19,080 nt of DNA, from NCBI GenBank assembly GCA_023489405.1, contig JAMDCW010000149.1:1-19080 (forward strand), written 5' to 3'. The notes beneath the pieces are model-generated. The model did not search any database. It saw only the letters and a program-made list of their open reading frames with translations, and was not told the origin of the DNA. Source of the DNA: Chloroflexota bacterium. GTDB lineage: Bacteria; Chloroflexota; UBA4733. A program made the position numbers and the translations under genes. Below are positions 7,173 to 13,975 of this stretch, piece after piece. The first letter of the stretch is position 1. Every line of letters begins with the position of its first letter.

Positions 7173-8279
7173 CTATTCTACACCAAGGGTACCGGCCACC
7201 GCAGATGCTACAGCCTCCCGCACCGTGTTGAATGGTGGCCCCGTGCGGGTAGGATGCACACGATTGGCCAGGACGATGAGGATCGTCTTGCTTGCCGGAT
7301 GAATGACGAGGCTTGTACCGGTAAAGCCGGTATGCCCAAAGGTGGTTAATGAGGCGAAGGGCCCCATATAGTAGCGCTGATTGAGCTCCCAGCCGAGGCC
7401 ACGCCAGCACGCGGTAGCCAGATAGTCGGTCTGCCACTTTTGCATCTGCCGCGCCGTCTCCGGCTGGAGCAGATATCGCCCTTCCCACTCCCCCTCTTGC
7501 AGATGGCAGATCGCGAAGTGAAGGAGATCGGCAGCGGTACCAAAAAGGCCGGCATGGCCTGCCACGCCGCCGAACGACCAGCTATTTTCATCGTGAACTT
7601 CACCCCGGATGATGCCGCCGCGGCTGGCATTCCACTCCGTTGGGGCGCACCGTGTTCGTAAGGCTGCTGCCGGCAGGAAACCAGTATCGACCATTGCGAG
7701 GGGCTGGGTAATCTCCGCAGCGATCTGAGCGGCGAGAGGGCGCCCATCGACCCGCTGGACGAGTTCTCCCAGCGTGATGAAGCTAAAGTCGCTATAGCGA
7801 AAAAAGGTGGCAGGAGGAAACTCAGCCGGCGTGCTGAGCGCTCTTTGCAAGCGCGCAGATGGTGAGCTCTCCAGATCCCACAAGGGTAAGCCGGGTAGTA
7901 ACCCGCCCACGTGACATAGAAGCTGACGTACGGTAATACCGCGCTTCCCTGCAGCGCCGAACTCGGGAACAAAATCTGCCACTGGATCATCGAGACCAAA
8001 ACGCCCTTGTTCAGCCAGTTGCATGACCCGCGTAGCAGTGAACAGCTTCGTGAGAGAGGCCAGGTCGAAGATGGTATCGCACGTCATTGCTTCCGGCTCT
8101 CCCGTCTCGCGATCAGGAGCATCCCAGCGCTTTCGGAATCCCCATGCCTCATGCAGCAGAATGGCGCCGCGGCGCCATAAGAGTACAACGGCTCCGGGCA
8201 TCCTGCCTTCTTCGATCGCGGCGGTTATAGCGGAGCCGGCTGCCGCGTGCAACTTTTCGATGATACTGCTCCTCTTCAT
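7173..8279 (-). CDS. Beta-lactamase-fold serine hydrolase (class C / esterase type)
   Basis: 368-residue member of the serine beta-lactamase-like family (class C beta-lactamases, EstB-type esterases, PBP4*). Seen: catalytic S75-x-x-K78 in FDLASLTKLF, Y162-S-D in FRYSDFSFI, the family stretch GEVHDENSWSFGGVAGHAGLFGTA (about 226-249) and the third motif H316-T-G in FGHTGFTGTS. No signal peptide, so probably cytoplasmic; that favours an esterase or amidase over a periplasmic peptidase. Start ATG 8277-8279 overlaps the sulfatase stop in an ATGA arrangement, indicating translational coupling. An 18-bp perfect palindrome lies inside (8161-8178, codons for LWRRGAI). Substrate unknown. True beta-lactamase activity is not implied. 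Confidence 0.88.
   Translation of the reverse strand: MKRSSIIEKLHAAAGSAITAAIEEGRMPGAVVLLWRRGAILLHEAWGFRKRWDAPDRETGEPEAMTCDTIFDLASLTKLFTATRVMQLAEQGRFGLDDPVADFVPEFGAAGKRGITVRQLLCHVGGLLPGLPLWDLESSPSARLQRALSTPAEFPPATFFRYSDFSFITLGELVQRVDGRPLAAQIAAEITQPLAMVDTGFLPAAALRTRCAPTEWNASRGGIIRGEVHDENSWSFGGVAGHAGLFGTAADLLHFAICHLQEGEWEGRYLLQPETARQMQKWQTDYLATACWRGLGWELNQRYYMGPFASLTTFGHTGFTGTSLVIHPASKTILIVLANRVHPTRTGPPFNTVREAVASAVAGTLGVE
8161..8178. repeat. 18-bp perfect palindrome inside the serine hydrolase gene
   Basis: Bases 8161-8178 (ATGGCGCCG followed by CGGCGCCAT) equal their own reverse complement. A uniform-base estimate gives about 0.07 such sites expected in a window this long, so it is somewhat unusual. 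G+C bias raises that figure. It encodes W-R-R-G-A and may be partly chance. Confidence 0.9.
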
Positions 8280-9730
8280 TGCTCACCCGACCCGACCACA
8301 GACGTCAGGACCGGCCGTACCGGCTGTCCAGGAATAAGACGAACGCCATCACTCATTCCCTCTTCCCGTCCGGCAAGCTCCCGGACAAGTCGATTCCTCC
8401 ACTCATCGAGGATCGTTGCATGATCTGGCAGCAGCGCCAGATCATGCAACTCCGCAGGATCTTCCGAGATGTCGAAAAGCTGTTCACGCCCGCTGTCGCT
8501 CCACCAGATATATTTCCAGTGACCATCGGTGAGCCATTGCACGCACCGTGCTTGGAGCGTATGTTCGCCGTGGAGATATGGTCGCACCTGTGCAGCCTCA
8601 CCGCGCAGCACCGGCAGGAGGCTCTTTCCTTCGATGCCCTCCGGCGCCGGAAGCCCGGCGCATTCCAGGAGCGTTGGCATCACATCTCGCAGCTCTACAA
8701 CTGCATCGCACTCCCGGTTTGCCGGCACTAACCCGTTGTGAGGGCCACGCAAGAGGAAGGGAATGTGGGCTGAGCCTTCGTAAGGGAGAGATTTACGGAA
8801 GAGGTGATGATCACCCAGCATATCGCCATGGTCGGAAACGAAACAGAAGTACGTATTGTCAGCTAGACCGAACTCTAGGAGGATTTCCCAGAAGCGGTTG
8901 ATCTGGTGATCGATATGCGTTATGAGGCCGTAATAGGCGGCGCGGGCGCGTTGAAGCTGGGCAGGGGGCAATCGACCTGCTGTAAGCGCAGGGTTATGAG
9001 GTTGGGCGTAGGGAGCAAAGAGATCGGTCCAGTCGCCGCTCGGCGGCGGTGGCATAGCGACATCGAGATACTGTTCGAATGCCCAGGAAGGCGGATCAAG
9101 TGGGGGGTGAGGTCGATGGAAGCTGAGGAAGAGGAAAAAAGGCTTCCGTGGATCACGACGTCGCAGGAACTCGATGGCCTGTGTCACGATAAAGTTTGTG
9201 GGATGGAGCTGCTCCTCTTTATCCCAAGGTCGCGCCACGTATGAGTTGCAGTTGAGGCCGTGATCAAAGTAGTCGGCATATGGGCCGGTACGCTCTCTCA
9301 GCCACGGGAGGTAGTCGTCGATCAAGGTGTAGTCCTTCGTACGTTGTCTTGCGAAATGCAAGTAGCCATCGTGGAGAACGACGTGGTGAAAGCCGGTGAG
9401 CGAGCGCTCCGGGTAGACGTGGAGCTTCCCGATCGCTTCGGTTTGGTAGCCGTGACGGCTGAATTCGGAGGCGATAGTCACCGGATAATTCCAAGGGACA
9501 CCATCTCGGTATCCAACGCGACCGTGACTCCGCGGCGACAATCCGGTATAGAGACCGGCCCGCGCGGGAACACACGAAGGCGTCGCGCTATACGCTCGTG
9601 TAAACCGTACTCCTCCAAGAGCTAGAGCATCGAGATAGGGAGTGGATACTACCGGATGGCCGGCTATTCCTAGGCAATCTCCCCGCCACTGATCCACACA
9701 GACGAGCACGATATGAGGATGATCCACCAC
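8276..9730 (-). CDS. Type I sulfatase (formylglycine-dependent, cysteine type)
   Basis: Alkaline-phosphatase-superfamily sulfatase of about 484 residues, predicted to hydrolyse a sulfate (or phosphonate) ester. Seen: N-terminal metal site IVLVCVDQWRGDCLG (D13, Q14); sulfatase signature S-C53-V-P-A-R57-A-G-LYTG, with the cysteine that would become formylglycine; G-K102-L-H104; SFHRPHPP (H205); second metal site FVSDHGDMLGDH (D300, H301); C-terminal LFDISEDPAELHDLA. No signal peptide, so cytoplasmic. Start: the frame continues upstream, but a strong GGAGG precedes three consecutive GTG codons. GTG at 9728-9730 has seven-base spacing and leaves the expected beta-strand start of the fold. First gene of the cluster, divergent from asd. 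The exact substrate is not readable; choline-sulfatase or phosphonate monoester hydrolase relatives cannot be excluded. Confidence 0.9.
   Translation of the reverse strand: MVDHPHIVLVCVDQWRGDCLGIAGHPVVSTPYLDALALGGVRFTRAYSATPSCVPARAGLYTGLSPRSHGRVGYRDGVPWNYPVTIASEFSRHGYQTEAIGKLHVYPERSLTGFHHVVLHDGYLHFARQRTKDYTLIDDYLPWLRERTGPYADYFDHGLNCNSYVARPWDKEEQLHPTNFIVTQAIEFLRRRDPRKPFFLFLSFHRPHPPLDPPSWAFEQYLDVAMPPPPSGDWTDLFAPYAQPHNPALTAGRLPPAQLQRARAAYYGLITHIDHQINRFWEILLEFGLADNTYFCFVSDHGDMLGDHHLFRKSLPYEGSAHIPFLLRGPHNGLVPANRECDAVVELRDVMPTLLECAGLPAPEGIEGKSLLPVLRGEAAQVRPYLHGEHTLQARCVQWLTDGHWKYIWWSDSGREQLFDISEDPAELHDLALLPDHATILDEWRNRLVRELAGREEGMSDGVRLIPGQPVRPVLTSVVGSGEQ
8415..8450. repeat. 36-nt perfect inverted repeat (15 + 6 + 15) inside the sulfatase gene
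   Basis: Left arm 8415-8429 (GTTGCATGATCTGGC) and right arm 8436-8450 are exact reverse complements around a six-base spacer. It encodes LHDLALLPDHAT in the C-terminal region, itself symmetrical in appearance (HDL...PDH). The amino acids fit the sulfatase consensus there, so the reading frame is intact. Confidence 0.92.
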
Positions 9731-9915
9731 CACGCTGCCTCCTACTACTATTACCGACAGTGCTGCTATTAGCCTATGCTCCACCGGAGGCGCTGTCACG
9801 TCCGCTGTACGGAAGGTACCGATCGTGGCCAAAGAATCGTCAGACACAGCGCCAAAGGCATTTGTGGCGTTAAACTTCTGTCACGATTTGGACAGAAAAG
9901 GCGGGAGAAACCGGC
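9731..9915. promoter_or_regulatory. Divergent intergenic region between the sulfatase cluster and asd
   Basis: 185 bases carry the start signals of both directions. Facing the sulfatase is GGAGG at about 9737-9741. Further upstream on the minus strand GTGACA, 17 bases, then TAGGCT is a weak promoter match. Facing asd is GGGAG eight bases before its GTG, plus the inverted repeat at 9876-9897. No other structure was recognised. Confidence 0.4.
9876..9897 (+). promoter_or_regulatory. Inverted repeat TTCTGTC-N8-GACAGAA upstream of asd
   Basis: Perfect seven-base arms (9876-9882 and 9891-9897) around an eight-base spacer, ending 18 bases before the asd start codon and just before its ribosome binding site. 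It may be an operator for a dimeric regulator, or an mRNA hairpin affecting translation initiation. Function inferred only from position and symmetry. Confidence 0.5.
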
Positions 9916-11001
9916 GTGACCATCCGCGTTGCAGTCATTGGAGCAACAGGAGTCGTAGGGCAACAGTTCCTCGTAGCGCTTGCTCATCATCCTTGGTTCA
10001 AAGTGGAGCGGCTGGCGGCTTCGAGCCGTTCTGCAGGGAAGCGGTACGCCGAAGCGTTGCGCGATCCACAGAGCGGCGCCTCTCGCTGGCTTGTCGAAGC
10101 GCCCCTGCCGGAAGGCTATGCGGACATCACTGTGGAAGATGCTGCGACATTTGATCCACGAGGGCTCGGTTTAGTGTTCACTGGTATTGAAGAAGGTGAA
10201 GCAGCCCGCCAGCTCGAGCCTCGTCTTGCTCAAGCAGTACCTGTCGTCAGCACAGCAAGCGCATTTCGCATGGAGCCGGATGTGCCGCTCGTTGTCCCCT
10301 ACCTCAACGCGGATCACCTCGCTCTGGTCGGCAAGCAGAGGGAACATCATGGGTGGAAAGGTTTCATCGTACCTATCCCCAACTGTACAACGACAGGGCT
10401 CGTCATCTCGCTCGCTCCTATCGTCCGTACATTTGGGGTGCAGACGGCTCTGATGGTCTCTCTGCAAGCATTGTCTGGGGCCGGCCGCAGTCCCGGTGTG
10501 AGCGCTCTGGATATTCTGGACAACGTTGTCCCCTATATCCCACGCGAAGAAGAGAAAGTAGCACGTGAAACGGCGAAGATTCTCGGCAAGCTGAGAGGCG
10601 GAGTCATCGAGCCCCTGCCCTTACCGCTGAGCGCTATCTGTACCCGCGTGAATGTGCGTGATGGACATACCGAAGCGGTTTTTGTCAGTGCTGCGGAAGC
10701 TGTCACCCCTGAAGCTGCACGCCAGGCCATGACCGGTTTTCAAGGCGATTGCGCTGATCTCGGGCTACCTTCTGCGCCGGAACAGCCGATTGCCGTCCGG
10801 GATGATCCCTACCGTCCACAACCGCGGCTTGATCGCGATACAGGTCGGGGAATGACTACTGTCGTGGGGCGCATCGAAGCGCACGATGCTCTCCCCAATG
10901 GACTGAAGTGGGTACTCGTCTCTCACAACACGCGCATGGGAGCAGCACAGGGCGCCGTTCTCACCGCCGAGCTGCTCGCTCACCAGGGGTATCTCCAGTA
11001 G
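9916..11001 (+). CDS. asd: Aspartate-semialdehyde dehydrogenase (archaeal/fungal-type)
   Basis: Reduces aspartyl phosphate to aspartate semialdehyde with NADPH, the branch point to lysine/diaminopimelate, threonine and methionine; cytoplasmic. 361 residues. Seen: nucleotide-binding GATGVVGQ (9-16); ASSRSAGK; catalytic C157 in PIPNCTTTGL; SLQALSGAGRSPGVSALDILDNVVPYIPREEEKV, characteristic of the archaeal/yeast branch rather than the E. coli type; and RVNVRDGH with the proposed acid/base H251. Start is GTG 9916-9918 with GGGAG eight bases before. It appears monocistronic: the next plus-strand gene begins 177 bases later with its own signals. No lysC or dapA neighbour is present; the aldolase at the right edge is not a convincing DapA. 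Confidence 0.95.
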   Translation: MTIRVAVIGATGVVGQQFLVALAHHPWFKVERLAASSRSAGKRYAEALRDPQSGASRWLVEAPLPEGYADITVEDAATFDPRGLGLVFTGIEEGEAARQLEPRLAQAVPVVSTASAFRMEPDVPLVVPYLNADHLALVGKQREHHGWKGFIVPIPNCTTTGLVISLAPIVRTFGVQTALMVSLQALSGAGRSPGVSALDILDNVVPYIPREEEKVARETAKILGKLRGGVIEPLPLPLSAICTRVNVRDGHTEAVFVSAAEAVTPEAARQAMTGFQGDCADLGLPSAPEQPIAVRDDPYRPQPRLDRDTGRGMTTVVGRIEAHDALPNGLKWVLVSHNTRMGAAQGAVLTAELLAHQGYLQ

Positions 11002-11002
11002 C

Positions 11003-11037
11003 GGGCTCTTAGTACTAGCCCAGATTTCCCCTAGGGG
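11003..11037 (+). terminator. Weak terminator-like structures after asd
   Basis: Directly after the asd stop are GGGCT-N9-AGCCC (11003-11021), followed by AGATTT, and then a 10-bp palindrome CCCCTAGGGG (11028-11037). The stems are short and there is no true T-run, so termination here is only suggested. Confidence 0.3.
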
Positions 11038-11052
11038 TGATCAAGGTTCATG

Positions 11053-11076
11053 GAAACGCTTAATCACGGTTACAAT
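11053..11076 (+). promoter_or_regulatory. Possible promoter for the CHAP-like gene
   Basis: TACAAT (11071-11076) matches the -10 consensus at five of six positions. The -35 region about 17-18 bases upstream is poor (TTCATG). It lies about 100 bases before the chosen start codon at 11179. The intervening bases hold a small GTGAT/ATCAC hairpin and nothing else recognised. Confidence 0.25.
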
Positions 11077-11178
11077 CAGGTAAAGAAATTGTCTGGTGTG
11101 GTGATTCCATTATCACGATGATGGTTGAGCTGCAACCGTAAGCAACGGAGACAGCAGAAGCAAAGAGCGGAAGAAGCT

Positions 11179-11622
11179 ATGCGTTCTACCGGTGAATGGC
11201 AGCGACTCCCCTTGCGGCTGGGCTATCTGCCTGCGGTGCTCCTGGGCTTGCTCGCGAACTGCGCCCTGTTCGTGGCTGCTCCAGTGTCTTCACAGGCCGC
11301 ACCGCTGCCTGCTACCGGCAACTGTCTTCAATGGGTGGCAACGTTGCGCCCTGATGTTTCGCCGGCACTGAGCGGTCCGCCGGCGAGCTGGCCGCTCGAA
11401 GCATTCCAGAATGGATTCGCTATCAGTAACACCCCTTCCCCTGGAGCCATCGCGGTTATACAGCCCGAATTGGACACTCCGTGGCTCCAGGGGCGCGCCG
11501 GTTACGTCATAGCGGTCGGCAGCAACGGATGGTTCCAGCTCATCGATCCGGGAAGAAACTGTGCGCAGCGTCCTCGGTATGTCTGGCAACAGGCTCAATG
11601 GGGCGTGAGTTTCATTCCCTAG
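11179..11622 (+). CDS. Small secreted CHAP-like protein lacking the catalytic histidine
   Basis: 147-residue exported protein. Seen: basic N-terminus, hydrophobic stretch at about 17-36 and a likely signal peptidase site after SSQA (near residue 40). The mature part reads NC49LQWVATLRPDV...ASWPLEAFQNGFAI...PSPGAIAVI...GRAGYVIAVGSNGWFQLID. This has the layout of CHAP (cysteine-histidine amidohydrolase/peptidase) domains: Cys-x-x-W helix, a W..A...G segment, PxPGAIAV strand, then a GHVAYV strand. Here the expected histidine position reads G105-R-A-G-Y-V, so no catalytic His is visible. Start: ATG 11179 with GGAAG five bases upstream is preferred over an in-frame TTG 18 codons earlier. The 3' end overlaps the convergent kinase by 11 bases. 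Perhaps a non-catalytic wall-binding protein; the fold assignment is by eye. Confidence 0.65.
   Translation: MRSTGEWQRLPLRLGYLPAVLLGLLANCALFVAAPVSSQAAPLPATGNCLQWVATLRPDVSPALSGPPASWPLEAFQNGFAISNTPSPGAIAVIQPELDTPWLQGRAGYVIAVGSNGWFQLIDPGRNCAQRPRYVWQQAQWGVSFIP
11438..11493. repeat. 12-bp inverted repeat pair inside the CHAP-like gene
   Basis: CCCCTGGAGCCA at 11438-11449 and its exact reverse complement at 11482-11493, separated by 32 bases. The first arm encodes part of SPGAI; the second encodes WLQG, ending directly before R106, where a CHAP domain would carry its histidine. Confidence 0.9.
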
Positions 11623-13789
11623 AGGAAAACTCTTCGGATATCCGTGTGGGAAGGGCACCGGCAGGGCTACGCTGAACTCCTGGTAGCAGTAAGACGAATT
11701 CGCTCCCCGCACCTAGCTGGCTACGGACGTGGACACTGCCGTCGTGCGCTTCGGCAATCCGCCTACACAGATAAAGACCGATACCCAGCCCATTCGTACG
11801 CCGTGTCGTGCTATTATCGGCTCGATAAAATGCCTCAAAAATGTGATCTGCTTGCTCCGCATTAAGGCCGATGCCTTGATCGCGCACGCTGATGCGCACG
11901 CGATCATCATCGAGAACACAGCTCACCAGGACGGTCGTATGGTCTTCTGAGTACTTGACGGCGTTGCTGAGCAAGCTGTAGAGCGCTTGCTTCACTTTGT
12001 CGCGATCCCAGAAGCCGAGGGCGCTCCGTGATTGGTCGTCGATATTGATGATTCTCCCCGTCTCCCGAGAGCACCGCGTTGCACCCTCAGCAACTAGCCG
12101 GGAGATATGAACCCAGGAGCGCTGGAGGTGCAGCTTACTCCCTGGCCAGCGAGAGACATCGAGCAGGTCATCCACTAAGACGCTGAGGTGTTCGACCTGT
12201 TGGAGAACGAGTCGCAGCTCTTGCGCACTAGCAAGAGCTTCATTGCGATTGAAGCGCCGCTCGAAGATCTGCATGAACCCCTTGATCGAGGTGAGTGGCG
12301 TGCGTAGCTCGTGAGAAACCGAGGCCAAAATCTCTGAACGAACACGTTCTGCTTGCTGCTCCTCGGTCACATCATGGAAGGTCACGACATAGGCCACGGG
12401 CTTTCCCGATTCGTCAAATACCGCCTGGCCGCGCCTTTGTAAGGAATGCGGGGGCAGGCCGATCTCTATTTCCGCCGGCTTGACATCAAAGAGGTCCTCT
12501 TTGATGTCAAGGCCATCCAGCAGCCCGAGGCGTGAGCGCTCGTGGACAAAGGTGAGGAGATCCTGCACGGTAAGGCCGTGTGCCCATTCTCCCATATCGA
12601 ACAATTGACGAAACGGCTCATTAGCAAGCAGGATGCGGCCATCGACGTCATAAATGAGCAGGGCATCGGTAACAGCCCCCATTGTGGCTTCCAGCTTGGA
12701 TTTTTCCGCGAGCACCTGTGAATAAAGACGGTGATTTTCGATAGACACCGCGGCGAGGTCTGCGAAGGCTTCTAACAGCTCAATGGCTTCATCGGACCAC
12801 CGCTTCGGTCGTCGCTCCTGATCGCAGTACAGACACCCCAGACAGACATCTCCGACCAGGAGTGGAGCACTGGCAGCTCCAGGAGCCATCTGGAACAGCG
12901 GGAGATCTGGAGCAAATTTCCGCGATTGGCGCATCAATCGTGCTGCCGTCACCGGACGTTTCTGTTCCAGCACGAACCGGACAACAGGATGTCGGGGAAG
13001 ATCGGCAACTGGCGGCTCTGTAGAGTCCTCAGCGAAGTGGTGCGTGAGGATGACCTGTCCTGCCATATCCTCGCGTTCGCGAAGGATAATCGCAGCGCGG
13101 GCAACTTCCAAATCCTCGACCGCTTTCTCCAGTATCTCTACAAGGTTTGGAAGGAGATCATTTTGGCGCCGGCTCATGCGCGCCAGACGTACCAGCGCTG
13201 TTACTTGCCGACGTAAGCGTGTGCTATGGAGCAAGAAACGATCTTGCTGGAGTCTGAAGGCCCGGCCTACCTGTCCGGCAGCCCACGCAAATATCCCAAA
13301 TATCAGATCGACTCCAACGATATTGAAGATCTGCCAGCTCTCCAAACTCGGTATCGAGAATGTGGATCCCGCCCAATGCACCGGCAAGACAAGCGCTGTG
13401 TACAGCACGCTGCTCAACGCTGCTATCCCGAGTGCCTCTCGCATAGAGCTGCCGATCGCCACCTGACCAATGACGAAGAGGAAGAGGAGAACAAAGGGGC
13501 TCGTTACCCCGCCGGATAGTATGAGGAGAACACCGATCATGATTTCGTCGAGAATAGCGAGCGGCAGCAACCAGCGTTGCAACCGGCGGCGAGGGCGCGG
13601 CCAGACAGCGACGAGATTGATCAGCAGGACCACAAGCACGACCATCGCCATCACAGCAAACAGGAGATTGCCTGAGAGCCCTGCTGCGACGAGCAAACCA
13701 ATAACCCCTAGAACACCCACTGTCAGGTGAACGGATACCAGAATCTCAGCGAAGTGTCGACGGGGCCAGAACGCCAACCAGGAACGCAA
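11612..13789 (-). CDS. Membrane sensor histidine kinase (6 TM, GAF, PAS, HisKA, HATPase)
   Basis: 725-residue hybrid-free sensor kinase. Domains in order: about six membrane helices (residues 13-180) containing ILSGGVTSPFVLLF (G93-G-V-T-S-P-F99), reminiscent of the GGxxNPF motif of RegB/PrrB-type kinases; a basic linker; GAF (about 205-350); PAS (about 365-480); dimerisation/phosphoacceptor H493 in LASVSHELRTPLTSIKGF; ATPase with N-box LLSNAVKYSED, G1 DQGIGL and G2 GLGIGLYL. No response regulator gene is adjacent, so it is an orphan. The chosen start is TTG 13787-13789, the first possible after an in-frame stop; it lacks a well-placed ribosome binding site (GGGAGGGG lies 21 bases away), so the start is uncertain. 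It is divergent from the ABC unit and tail-to-tail with the CHAP-like gene. A 33-bp perfect palindrome lies in the PAS region. Confidence 0.92.
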   Translation of the reverse strand: MRSWLAFWPRRHFAEILVSVHLTVGVLGVIGLLVAAGLSGNLLFAVMAMVVLVVLLINLVAVWPRPRRRLQRWLLPLAILDEIMIGVLLILSGGVTSPFVLLFLFVIGQVAIGSSMREALGIAALSSVLYTALVLPVHWAGSTFSIPSLESWQIFNIVGVDLIFGIFAWAAGQVGRAFRLQQDRFLLHSTRLRRQVTALVRLARMSRRQNDLLPNLVEILEKAVEDLEVARAAIILREREDMAGQVILTHHFAEDSTEPPVADLPRHPVVRFVLEQKRPVTAARLMRQSRKFAPDLPLFQMAPGAASAPLLVGDVCLGCLYCDQERRPKRWSDEAIELLEAFADLAAVSIENHRLYSQVLAEKSKLEATMGAVTDALLIYDVDGRILLANEPFRQLFDMGEWAHGLTVQDLLTFVHERSRLGLLDGLDIKEDLFDVKPAEIEIGLPPHSLQRRGQAVFDESGKPVAYVVTFHDVTEEQQAERVRSEILASVSHELRTPLTSIKGFMQIFERRFNRNEALASAQELRLVLQQVEHLSVLVDDLLDVSRWPGSKLHLQRSWVHISRLVAEGATRCSRETGRIINIDDQSRSALGFWDRDKVKQALYSLLSNAVKYSEDHTTVLVSCVLDDDRVRISVRDQGIGLNAEQADHIFEAFYRADNSTTRRTNGLGIGLYLCRRIAEAHDGSVHVRSQLGAGSEFVLLLPGVQRSPAGALPTRISEEFSSRE
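12216..12239. repeat. Inverted repeat (9 + 6 + 9) in the kinase gene
   Basis: AGCTCTTGC (12216-12224) and its exact reverse complement (12231-12239) around six bases, encoding EALASAQEL after the H-box. Near what chance could give in a window of this size. Confidence 0.85.
12479..12511. repeat. 33-bp perfect palindrome (16 + 1 + 16) inside the kinase gene
   Basis: Bases 12479-12494 (CTTGACATCAAAGAGG) and 12496-12511 are exact reverse complements around the single base 12495. The segment encodes LDIKEDLFDVK in the PAS region and keeps the frame open. Arms this long with a one-base centre are not expected by chance in 19 kb. Confidence 0.95.
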
Positions 13790-13829
13790 CGAACGTCTAG
13801 TCGTTACTTACCCCTCCCACTCGTATCTG

Positions 13830-13858
13830 ATTCTACAGTGCACCGCCACTTTTGTGAG
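13830..13858 (-). promoter_or_regulatory. Candidate promoter for the histidine kinase
   Basis: On the minus strand CTCACA (13853-13858, four of six to TTGACA), a 17-base spacer, then TAGAAT (13830-13835, five of six to TATAAT), about 40 bases before the kinase start. The rest of the 186-base divergent region (13790-13975) shows no convincing promoter for the plus-strand unit. Confidence 0.4.
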
Positions 13859-13975
13859 TCTCCAGCGTACGTCTCCATTGTGAGCTGGCTACGTATCGCC
13901 GTTCTCCAGAAAAAACGTGCAACATTGCTGCCGCCGTCCTCGGTACACTCTTGTGGAGATCTTCCTTGAAAACCA

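Noticed and set aside
6213..7349. Long plus-strand open frame (378 codons) opposite the FAH-family gene
   Set aside because: It is antisense to a well-supported protein, has no recognisable motifs and carries unusual composition; it is a shadow frame.
9731..9847. N-terminal extension of the sulfatase (39 codons, GTG start)
   Set aside because: GGAGG with good spacing precedes the GTG cluster at 9725-9733, and the family fold begins right after it.
11125..11178. Earlier TTG start of the CHAP-like gene
   Set aside because: It would place a very basic 18-residue tail before the signal peptide; ATG 11179 has a better ribosome binding site.
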